This document shows, one piece after another, positions 13,601-26,183 of a stretch of DNA of 64,000 bases. The DNA is taken from contig NC_134888.1 of the NCBI RefSeq assembly GCF_041734735.1, forward strand, positions 39,533,330 through 39,597,329, written 5' to 3'. A program made the translations under genes and the position numbers. Below the pieces are notes generated by a model. That model did no database searches, had not been told where the DNA came from, and saw only the letters and a list, made by a program, of their open reading frames with translations. Each line of letters begins with the position of its first letter. Position 1 is the first letter of the stretch. The DNA comes from Babylonia areolata. Its lineage: Eukaryota; Mollusca; Gastropoda; Neogastropoda; Buccinidae.

Positions 13601-16600
13601 GTGATCCCTTCTCCCTGTATTCATTCACTCACAGCGGTGTGAGCTGTGATCCCTTCTCCCTGTATTCACTCACTTACAGTGGTGTGAGCTGTGATCCCTT
13701 CTCCCTGTATTCACTCACAGCGGTGTGAGCTGTGATCCCTTCTCCCTGTATTCACTCACAGCGGTGTGAGCTGTGATCCGTTCTCCCTGTATTCATTCAC
13801 TCACAGCGGTGTGAGGCAAGGCCTGGGATGCCGGGGACTTGGCCCCAAAGGCGGGCATGATGGAGACGGCCGGGGAGACGGGAGGCTTGAGGCCGGCACT
13901 CTTCACCACCTGCTCTATGGCTCCGCGCAGCTTCTTCACCTGCTCCGCGCTGTCAAACCTGGAGACACAGCACAGGCTCAGTGGACATGCTGTAACAGCC
14001 TCAAAACTACCACCACCACCCACCACCCTGCTGGATTTTTCCTCTGGGTCATTCAGGGCTAGCCTTCCTTCATTACAATCTTAATGGAAACAAACACTGA
14101 AGTTGTACCTATTTTATTTTTAACCAGCTTGTACTGAATCTAACTGGGCAAAATTTACCATAGGTGGTCATTTCAAGCTTGGCTAGAATGACCCCTTTTT
14201 GTTACATAGGAGGGGGAAGGTGGAGGGGGGCAAACTGAACGAGGAGGGTCAATTCTTACAAGCTGAAGTTTACATCTGAGAGCTCTTCCAGGCTAATGTA
14301 AGTAGAAGACCCCTCCTAGCTAGAAATTACCCCAGGGTAAAAACCTGAACAGGTATAACGAATTGTTTGCTACACTGGGGCTTGCTCCAACTGTCATGCA
14401 CAGTTCTTACACTGCCAGTTTATAAAGACTGATGAAACTATAAATAAAGAGTTACCTCATACGGTTTACAGGACAAAAGTCTGTAAAGGTATGCACAATT
14501 ACTTAAAGCTGACCAGAGTAGAGATCTACCACACAGTTCTTAGGATGCAAGTCAGTCTGGACAAGAGATCATAAAAAATGTGAAAAGTGAATACGAACGT
14601 CAGTCTGAATGTTTCATCCAACTTTCTCTCGCCAGCACTGGTGACAGTCCAGAGGAAGTAGTTGGGGGTGAAGCTTTGCGCCACGCGGATGACAGCGATG
14701 TTGTGACTGGTCAGGATCTCCTGCGTGTCTTTCTTTCGCACAACAATGTTGCCCTGCCCAGGTAAAAGAAATAATAACAGCAATGTGCATTTATATGGCA
14801 CCTACCCTGCAGCTCCAAACGCATCTAACAATACATCTAGTGTAAGACCCTACGACTATGGAAATAACGTTGATACAAACTATATCAGAAGCAGTTTAAC
14901 ATCACTCACCACTCACACACCTCTCCCATCTAATCTTCAGCCCCCTCACACCTCCACAAAAACACATTGAGGCATACACATGAACATCTCATCCTCAGCC
15001 CCCTCACACCTCCACAAAAACATATTGAGGCATACACATGAACATCTCATCCTCAGCCCCCTCACACCTCCACAAAAACACATTGAGGCATACACATGAA
15101 CATCTCATCCTCAGCCCCCTCACACCTCCACAAAAACATATTGAGGCATACACATGAACATCTCATCCTCAGCCCCCTCACACCTCCACAAAAACACATT
15201 GAAGCATACACATGAACAAAGTCTGGGGGGAGAAGGATCCATAGTTTAAAGTACTGTTTGAGCAAGTACATTTTAAGATTAGACTTGAAAGATTTAATAA
15301 TGGAGCAGTGTCTGATATTTTGTGGTAGATTTACAAAAAAAAGAAAAAAAAAAGAGGATATTTCTTACACTTAAAAATATTGCCCTGTTCATGGAAAAAC
15401 AGTGTTTTTCTCATGCACAATGTTGCTCTGTCCAGGGAAAAACTGTCTTTCTTCACAATGTTGCCTCACCCATGGAAAAACACAGAGTCTTTCTTACACA
15501 CTATGTCCTGCCAAGGAAAAACAGTCTTTCTTTCTTTCGCCCAACAATATTGCCCTGCATGTGGAAAAACACAGCGTCTTTCTAATGAACAAAGTTGCCT
15601 TTCCCATGGAAAAACACAGCACACCTCTGTGCACTCTCACATCACATCATGGTGCTTACAGCCCAGCCAAAAGGGGCCATCATCTCCTGCCTGAAATCCA
15701 TCAAAAATTAAAACCAGGCAGAGACACAGACAAAATAATGCTGAAACTTCCATCACAAGGAATGAGATCAAAGTCTTGTCAATCAGTGTAAAACTCAAAC
15801 TGAGGTAAAATCATTCACTTCATACAGGAACAGAAAAAAGTCTCTGATGGTATTTTCGTCAAACAGGCTCTTCATGGAGCCAGCTTTGAAGTTTGTGTGC
15901 CTGTTATCATGCAGATCCAAACAGTCAATCAGCACTGATGTTTAATACGGAGCGACTTGATCCAAGGTACACACCAGGGAGCTTTCCTTCTCTCGGGAGG
16001 CAGGAGGGCAGGAGAGAATGGACAGTTATAACAAGGCTTTTACCACATTCCTGGTCATGTACAACCTCCCAGTCATCAAATTCTCAGACCTGACTGATGG
16101 AAAAGTACGCTTGTTTGGAAAATGTGCAATTCATTAAAAAAATTCACTTCACCATCAGCCTCTTTGGAAAATTTATGGGCGGTCTACCTGTTTGATCAGA
16201 ACTTACCTGTTTGGACACAGTATCCTGAATGATCCTGACATCAACCGCAGGTGTGTTTCCACTGGTTGTCGTCAATGTGGCAAAGTCTTGGAACAATACA
16301 GCTACTCCCTGAATTTCTCCAGCTTTAGCCGCAGGGAAGGCTGGCTGAGGTGATTTTGAGGCTCCTGAACAATGAAATAAAACAATTGCATACACACACA
16401 CATATACAAAGACACAACGTTTTAGTATGATCAGTTCTGCCTTTAAAATGCAAATAAATGCCTGTTCTTCAGAACAAAATCAAATCAATCTTCTACCACC
16501 TTCTTTTACATATCAAACTAGCTGGGCCTCAAAGTCAATGACATGAAAATATTTTATATAAATTGCATACAAATGCCTATTCTCCAGAACATGATAAAAT

Positions 16601-19600
16601 CATTTCTATTCCACCCACTTTAACATATCACACCAGCTGGGCCTAACAGTCAATGAAATGAAAATATACACTCAAGGCTATTTTGCAGTCTGTAATGTCC
16701 ATGCATCACAAAAATTCATCCTGGGGCTCAATAACCCTTGCTCTCAAGCCTCCCCCACCCCCAACACTTCTTCACACACCTTATCCAACCCCCCACCCCA
16801 ACACTTCTTCACACACCTTATCCAACCCCCCACCCCAACACTTCTTCACACACCTTATCCAACCCCCCACCCCCCAACACTTCTTCACACACCTTATCCT
16901 ACCCCCCACCCCAACACTTCTTCACACACCTTATCCAACCCCCCACCCCAACACTTCTTCACACACCTTATCCAACCCCCCACCCCAACACTTCTTCACA
17001 CACCTTATCCTACCCACCACCCCAACACTTCTTCACACACCTTATCCAACCCCCCACCCCAACACTTCTTCACACACCTTATCCAACCCCCCACCCCCCA
17101 ACACTTCTTCACACACCTTATCCAACCCCCCACCCCCCAACACTTCTTCACACACCTTATCCTACCCCAACACTTCTTCACACACCTTATCCTACCCCAA
17201 CACTTCTTCACACACCTTATCCAACCCCCCACACCAACACTTCTTCACACACCTTATCCTACCCCCCACACCCAACACTTCTTCACACACCTTATCCAAC
17301 CCCCCACCCCAACACTTCTTCACACACCTTATCCTACCCCAACACTTCTTCACACACCTTATCCTACCCCAACACTTCTTCACACACCTTATCCAACCCC
17401 CCACACCAACACTTCTTCACACACCTTATCCAACCCCCCACCCCAACACTTCTTCACACACCTTATCCAACCCCCCACCCCAACACTTCTTCACACACCT
17501 TATCCTACCCCAACACTTCTTCACACACCTTATCCTACCCCAACACTTCTTCACACACCTTATCCAACCCCCCACACCAACACTTCTTCACACACCTTAT
17601 CCAACCCCCCACCCCAACACTTCTTCACACACCTTATCCTACCCCAACACTTCTTCATACACCTTATCCAACCCCCCACCCCAACACTTCTTCACACACC
17701 TTATCCAACCCCCCACCCCAACACTTCTTCACACACCTTATCCAACCCCCCACCCCAACACTTCTTCACACACCTTATCCAACCCCCCACCCCAACACTT
17801 CTTCACACACCTTATCCAACCCCCCACCCCAACACTTCTTCACACACCTTATCCAACCCCCCACCCCAACACTTCTTCACACACCTTATCCAACCAACAC
17901 TTCTTCACACACCTTATCCAACCCCCCACCCCAACACTTCTTCACACACCTTATCCAACCCCCCACCCCCCAAAAATAAACAACTGATCCAATGAACCCG
18001 CTCACCTGCCCCAATCACAGGTATGGGCTGCGAAGGTGTGGTAGGCTGCTGTCCCACCAGCTGACCCATCCCCGGTTTCCCGCCCAACGCAGTCACGATG
18101 GCGGACTGCGAGGACACGCCCATTGACGAAGCAGGCGGGGTGGAGAAGAAGCCAGGCCCCGGCATGGACGCTGCAGAGTACTGCAGAGCCTGGCCCTTCA
18201 GCGCCGAGGCAAAGTACCCAGGCTGCGGCACGGGTGGCTGGGACGGGGGCGGGTTCACTGCCGGGTAGCCTATTGCCCCTGTACCTTTCAGAAGCAAGTG
18301 TCGGACTGAAGTAAACAGATTCAGTCATCACCATACAGGGAGGAGAGCAGCATTGACACAAATCTTCAGTTTTCAACAACGCCTTTTTTCTCTTTTTTAA
18401 AAGGTTTCTTTTTCTTTTCTTTTTTTTAATAATGTGTGCAAGGCCATTTAATGTAACTGCCAATACTGTGGTAAGAAAGAAAAAACTGGCCCCCCCGTCC
18501 CCCGCCGAAAAAAACATATATTTTGTTTAATAACCTTTCCTTTCAATAATCTTTAAAAATCAGTAAAATATGTATTCTGCATTTAAACATACAATGAATA
18601 CACACACACATATGTACATATACATACAAAGACACACAAACACTTCATAAAAGGCTTGTCAAAAACACCACCACCTTAATTTCAGCATAAAGAGTAGAAT
18701 GACAGACACATGCACGACCACAATGCATGCTGGTTTGCACACTTCTGCGTTTGATGGCCGTTACTTCCACATTTATTTTTATCTACATGTAGGCTTTTAT
18801 GTCTCTGAACAATTCCAGTCACCAGCATTTAGACCGCTATACTCCCCGTTTTCTGGGACAGCTCGCATACTCACGCTTGCACACACACACACGTGCACTC
18901 TCTCTCTCTCTCACCGGTGTGGCCGGGCAGCCAGTCAGCGACAGCAGCAGTGTCTGTGGCAGCAGGGACATAGTACTGAGCACCAGGGGTCTGCAGCAGA
19001 CTTTCCCCATACTCTGACCCACACCCAGACAGTCCGTTCTCCTCGTCATCTTCCTCATCCTCTGTCGTCGTTATCACCTCAGCTGCAGACTGGTGCTCGC
19101 TTCCCCTGAATTTGCCAAAGCTGGAAGGTGCTGTGCCGCCTAATGGATAATTAATACAAAGGAAAAGTTTTTTTTTAACCTTAATTTGATGATAATGTAA
19201 AGAACAGTTTTTGTTTTGTCTTTTTTAAAGTTAACTAAATGACAAGACCATTTCAAGTTTGCATTCTGTAGGAACCAACCAAAATGGAAATGGCATTCTG
19301 AAAAACATGATTTAATGCAATAATGAAACACTGTAATGAAAGATGATAAAAAAAAATAATACAAAGAACTTCTCAAAAAAAGTGTAATACAAAAAAACTA
19401 ACACTCAAGTGCTTCAGAAACTGAAAATACAAAAAATAATTTTCCAATATACTTTGCAATATATAATAATGACTAAATAAAGAAAAGAAATCACACAAGC
19501 ACATAAAAAAAATCTAGATTCTAATTTAAACTGGAGGCAGGGAAAACAGAGTAGGGATAGAGGTAAACTTCTGTATATAAAATGGAAGTTAACTTTGGTT

Positions 19601-20501
19601 TTGGGTCCCTTCAATTTTCTTGCTCTCTTATTTTATTCTGAAGACAAATAAAAATAGACCATGAAGATAGTTGCAGTGTTAATCATCTTTCCTTTCTAAC
19701 AAAGTCAAACCTTTTCTGCTTGACATGACAGTAACATTTCTGAAAATATGACTTCAATAAATGCTCAAAGTCGAACTGTGACATTATTATTTAAGACCAT
19801 GCCACTTTTAACTGAAGTAAAGCATTATGCTCAATTTCAGGAAAAAAAAAAAAAAGCTTTGGATTTAAACTTCTTGAGGTATTAAAAACTTCTGTTACAA
19901 GGAAGTCTGGGCTGGGATAATTTCACAAAATCCAACTGCTCTTAGGCACACACGCTCAGCAAACGAATGCTTCATGCATTGTGTCAACCTGTATAAGTAA
20001 TAAAACCAATCAAACAACAATAAAACAAACAAACAAACAAAAAAACCCACCTGAACTCACATGCTCAATCCTCTCACACTCAAAGTGAATCAACTTCATG
20101 TTCAATGAGACACTCACACCATGCAGTGATCAACTTTCTTCTCAAGAACGGAGTGCCCAAACAAAACCATACCATAACAGGCAACAAAAACAAACTGACC
20201 AAGCCAAGGCCAACGCAACCAAACACGGGAGGGGGAAATGAAATGAAATGAAATTATGATGCTTAGAGCCTTGCCGACCACTAAGGCCATCACAAGGCTA
20301 TCGCCACGTTAATAAGTACTACAAGGATAACTACGGGAGGGGGGGTCAGCCACAGACAGACAGGCTGTGTAGAAATCTGCAGGGCTGAGGACAGCCAGCA
20401 GGTCAGGGGTATGATGGGGGGGGGGGGGGGGACAGCCACAGACAGACAGGCTGTGTAGAAATCTGTGGGGCTGAGGACAGCCAGCAGGTCAGGGGTATGA
20501 T

Positions 20502-20532
<31 letters not shown>

Positions 20533-23500
20533 AGCCACAGACAGACAGGCTGTGTAGAAATCTGTGGGGCTGAGGACAGCCAGCAGGTCAGGGGAATGAA
20601 TCTACTCAGTCTGTGGAATCATCTCTCTTTTTTTTTTTTTTTTTTTTTTTAGTACAAGGCTTGCTGATGACAGCTGGGGGCATATTAGCACCATTTACTA
20701 CTACTGACTGTCAATCATTCTGGTGTTTAGAGCGAACTGTATTGCTTATAGCCCAGACCACTGCAAGCAGTCACATTCCGGGTCATGCCAGTGTAGCTTC
20801 TGACCAATTAATCCTTTCCACAGCCTACCCCTCCCCCCAACCCCCTCCCCGACCCCCACACCCTCCCCCATCCCTTCAGGATCTCATGCATGTACAAGCT
20901 TTTGAGTAAGTCTGTGTATGCATCTGATTATCATTAGTGAACCCACAGGGATGGGCGGGCAGGAACGCATAAAACTCGCATCAAACTGGAACTGTCCACG
21001 TGCAAAAACGGCACTCCTCTCTTGACACAAGTGCAACACACGGCACGTAAAAACAAACGCATAAGGGGGAAAAAAAGAGAGAGACTAAGATGACCTGGTT
21101 GCTCACTGAGTCTTGCCGTAGCAGGTGCGGCAGCAGGTGCAACAGGGGTGGCAGGTCTTGGCGGATACCCGGGCAGAAGTGGGTAGCGGTAGCCGGCTCC
21201 TGGAGTGAGGTGGGGAGGCTGGGCGTAAGGCGGGTACTGGGAGGGCTGGTAGGGAGAGCCCATGAAGTAGCCGGCAGCGTTCATCTGGGAGGCAGCCAGG
21301 CCCTGGGCACTGAGCATGCTGGCGTTGGAGGCTGCAGCTGCCGCTGCCATGTTGGCCTGGAACTCATCCTGGGGGTGGGAGGGGTCAGGGGAAAGAAAAA
21401 ACAAAAAAGAATTAAACAATGTTTAAGTGAGTAAATCCCCGAAAACAACAATGTTTCACTGGGTAAATATAGCCAAAAAACAAATTAAACAGACTCAAAT
21501 TATCTGCTTATACCAGTTATAGCCCATCCAACCACAAAAGGGCCATCTCAAGAGCTGAAAATGCACACAACAGTGACTTTAGTTAAAACAAAAATAAATC
21601 CAGATCAAGTATTGCTCAGTCAAATCAAATCATGCTGCTCATAACCCAGCTGACTGCAACCACCATTTCAGGGCTGGATATCAATCATGCATAGTGTAAA
21701 TGGAAGTTGCAATTCATGAAGGCAAATGAAACAAAAGATATGTTTTCTTTTTCTTTTTTTTTCTTTTTTTTTTTTTACTACTATAAATGAGTTGTGTTCC
21801 AATGAAGGACTACTAAAAGCTTTGGAATGGGAGAGAGCCCAGACCACCCTGCCTGTCCCTGAACCTGGGGATGGTCCTCCACCGCCACCCCCAAAATCAA
21901 AATGAGACAAATCAAATTATCAAATTATGGTGCTTACAGCCTTGCCAACCACAAAGGCCACCCCAAAGCTATCGCATAATGAGACAGGAAGCTGTGTCAG
22001 GAGGAAAAGAAACCCAGTTTCTTCCAGTCTGCAGAAAATGCTGGCAAAGTGGACCAAAAAAAAAAAAAAAAAGGGGGGGGGGGAGAGCCAGCTTCCATTC
22101 ACCTGCAACTACAAATACAATGAAGGGACAGCTTGCAGCTTCATGTTCACTCAAATTCAACTTCAGGATCTGCCAGCACCCCAACAAAGCCTTTCAAAAG
22201 AACAAGACTTGGCTGTGTAGTCCCAGACCACAATCCATGATGAGACAACCCTGTGTCCTCAGCAAAAGAAATAGACCAGAAGAAAGATTGAAAGTGGACC
22301 ACTTCTCCAGAACACAAGATTTTCTGCCTTGCTGCCAAACAACAGTTGGCTGAAAAACGGTTTTGACCCAATCTTCATGAAGTCAGCGACCAACACCATG
22401 GCCTGTGGGTGACATGATACAAACTATGTTGCCTTTTTTGTCCTCACTACATCCTGACAACACCAACAAGCAGATGAAGTCTGGAAAACATCAGGGTGGC
22501 TGCAAAGCTATCGAAAAACCCATGGTGGCTTATGACTGCAGTTGCAGTACATGGTTGGTTTTGACCTCACTGAGCAGCTGCTGGGGACATGTGCCTCACA
22601 AATGGATACATCGTCAACATAAAAGTGACCAGAGGGAATGTCCTTCCTGCACGACAGTTCAGGGAAAAAGTGACTGATGGTCTGCTGGAGGGCTTTGTCA
22701 CCAGACATACCAAAACCAGGAAGACTCACAGAGCGACACCTCACCCAGCAGCAGACCGACGTCTAGCGACCAGACCGCAACACGTGCAGTGACCGCAGAG
22801 CTCCTGGATGGAAGAGCACACAAACCAGGTAGAAATGCAAACAGTGCAAAACTGTGCCCCAAGTGTAAGAACCATGGACTGAAAAATGTGCCCCAAGTGT
22901 AAGAACCATGGACTGAAAAATGTGCCCCAAGTGTAAGAACCATTGACTGAAAACTGTGCCCCAAGTGTAAGAACCATGGACTGAAAACTGTGCCCCAAGT
23001 GTAAGAACCATGGACTGGAAACTGTGCCCCAAGTGTAAGAACCATGGACTGAAAACTGTGCCCCAAGTGTAAGAACCATGGACTGAAAACTGTGCCCCAA
23101 GTGTAAGAACCATGGACTGGAAACTGTGCCCCAAGTGTAAGAACCATGGACTGGAAACTGTGCCCCAAGTGTAAGAACCATGGACTGAAAACTGTGCCCC
23201 AAGTGTAAGAACCATGGACTGGAAACTGTGGCGACTGCAGTGGGTGTAGCCGTTATGTCTATTCCGTTCTGGTTGTACTGCCCTGCATAAACCGGACAGT
23301 GTGCCGCTTTGCTTCTTGGAGCAATTCTTCACAAAGACTACCTGAGCATTGTAACATCACCAAGGCAGTCTCTGCAGTCAACAAGAGTGGAGACAGAGGA
23401 GGATGAAGAGGAGGCAGAGGGGACTTGGGCTGCAGGAAGAGCAAGGAGAGAGGGAGGGTCAGCCCTACCTGGCAGGTGATTACTGAGGAAGCTGCACCCA

Positions 23501-26137
23501 GATTGTTATCTACAATGTTGCACTTTACAGCAAATATGTTCTGTCAGCAGTAATGTTAGGTTGTGTTGGAGTTCAGATATGGTTTGAACAATTCAAGAGA
23601 ATAAAAAGGGAAAGTATATGAAACATATAAAAAATTTTTTTTTAAAACCTTAAAAAAACCAGTGTTTTGCTTCCAGGTGCTGACAGTGCACATCACTGAC
23701 AGTCACCTGAGCATTTTCCAGAACTAAAATCACTGATGTGTGTGTTGTGGGCAGTCCTGATATTTTGGTGGATACAGATCCTGATGCCTCTCCTTGGGAG
23801 TATTTCAATGGTGCTGCAAACCAACTTGTATGCTGCCCAGTACAAAGCAGCATCTGGACAGGCCATCAAGCCTCACAATCTGCTAGCTGACTGGCATGAC
23901 GTCAACACCCAGGAAATCAAAGTATTCCTGGGATTACCGTTTTTGATGGGGACTGTGGACAAACCTGGCATCAAGTCCAACCGGACCACAAACCCCCTTC
24001 TGGAAACATAAATTTTCAGAAAAAGTATGAGTAGAATCGTTTTGAGGCAATCCTCATGGCCTTCCATCTGAATGACAATACAAAAATCTTACCCCGTGAT
24101 GATGATCCTGCTCATGACAAACTTTTCAAAGTTCGACCTCTGATCCAGAAAGTGCAAGACAGGTTTGGTGCTGTCTACAGTCCAAAGCTGAACTTGGCTA
24201 CTTATGAGTCAATGATGCCATGGCGCGGACGTGTTGGTTTTCGGCAGTTCATTCCAAGCAAACCCATAACGTATGGGATAAAAATGTTCATGTGCTGTGC
24301 GAGTGAGTCCTCCTATGTCTGCAAAATGGAGATATATTCTGGGAGAAAGGGGGAGCAAAAAGAAAGGACCACAGTCCCAATGTCATCTAAAGACTGGCTG
24401 AGGATTTCCACGGGAAGGGCCATACAATTTATACTGACAGATTGTTTTCATCTATCAAATCAAATCACACTGTGTTTACAGCCTTGCTGACCACTAAGGC
24501 CATCTCAAGGCTATCGCAATGTTAGACCCTACTCAGGCATGAGATTGGATTGTTGGCTAAAAGAGGAAGCATATAGGGACTGGCTTATCAAAGATTCAAA
24601 GGATAGGCATTATGCATGATGTGCAGTTTGCGAGTCATCTCTCAGTTTGTCATCAATGGGCGAAAGTGTTCTGAGAAAACACATGCAAAGTGAGAGACAT
24701 AAGAAATGCTCAAAACAGCATCTTGAAGATGCCTGCTCTCGTGTGCCAGACTTTTTCAAGAGGTTCAGCAGTGGTGTTGATTCATCAACCTGTCAAACGA
24801 TAAATCAAGCCAAGGCAGGATCCACATCTGTGTCTGCTTTAGCTGCAAGTGGCCTTGCATCGTCAGCATCTGATTTGCCATCCTCTTCAAATTCTGGGAC
24901 TTCGGCCACGTGTTCTCAACCATCTACTTCAAGCGGTATTTCAAGTAAGTGTGCAGTGCTTATCCTCAGAAATAAAGAGTGTTGTCCTTTGTTTCTTATT
25001 TTTTTTAATGTGTTTATTTATTTTCTTATATTATTATTGCTGTTGTTGTTATCACATCACTGATTATTATTTTTGTTTGTTTACCTTCTTTGGCCTGAAC
25101 AGCTGAAGTCCGAACTCAAAGGAAAAACAAACAAACATGTTTTTGCTCATTCCATTTTCCCTCTTTAAACAAAATTTAATTTCTCTCTCTGTCTCTCTGA
25201 ATTTCTCTATTCTTGAGATAGTCACAATGAAGTTGACTTGACACCTCTTTTCTCTGGATTGTTTACTTTTTTTTGTTTTGTTTTTTTGTACATTTCAGAG
25301 TTGACTTCATCAAGTTTTTGCACCCTATAAATAGTAGTAGTAGTAGTTTTTTTTAATGTATTTATCTATTATTTATTTACTATTTATTTTTATTTTATTT
25401 TATTGTTTTTTGAGGTTTTTTTTTTGTTGTTGTTGTTGTTTTGTTTTTGGGTTTTTTTTGTTATTTTATTTTATTATTTTTTCTCAAGGCCTGACTAAGC
25501 GCGTTGGGTTACGCTGCTGGTCACTGTGAGGCATCTGCTTGGCAGATGTGGTGTAGCGAAAAATAATATGGATCTGACCGAACGCAGCGATGCCCCCTTG
25601 AGCTACTGATACTGATTCTGTTTACTAATTAATTTGACATTTTCTGACTTTCCATTGTATTGTATTGTATTTAAATCTTCATTTTCTTTTTTTTCCAACC
25701 TTTACTTATTTAATAAATTAATAACTTTTGTGGAATTCATCCGTTTTGCTTGCATTGTTACAAAGGCATACGGTGAAAGCAGTCTTGGCCCTAAGTCACT
25801 ATCCTCTGCTTGTGTATTGATTTATAAAGATCATTCTTAGGTGTGTGTGTGTGTGTGTCTGACTGCGTGTGTGTCAGTTATGGTTGTGCACATGGTTCAT
25901 TCAGTCTGATTTGTGGAATATAAATAATATTGGGAATGTGTACTCAAGTATGAGAGCATGAGTGAATACACAACAGGTTTGAATTGCTACTTTAAAGAAA
26001 AAATAAGAAAAAAAGTGTACTGGCATACAGGTGTCAAAAGAGGGATCAACTGTGTGTCACTGTGTGTGTGTGTGTGCGTGTGTGTGTGTGTGTGTGCGCG
26101 CATATGCAACTGAATTATGCATTTTAAAATGGGTTTA

Positions 26138-26183
<46 letters not shown>

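Noticed and set aside
16658-17995. Three overlapping long open frames (413-445 codons) on the plus strand
   Set aside because: Products of the 35-37 bp repeat, which has no stop in any frame. All three frames are open at once and lie in an intron of the opposite-strand gene.
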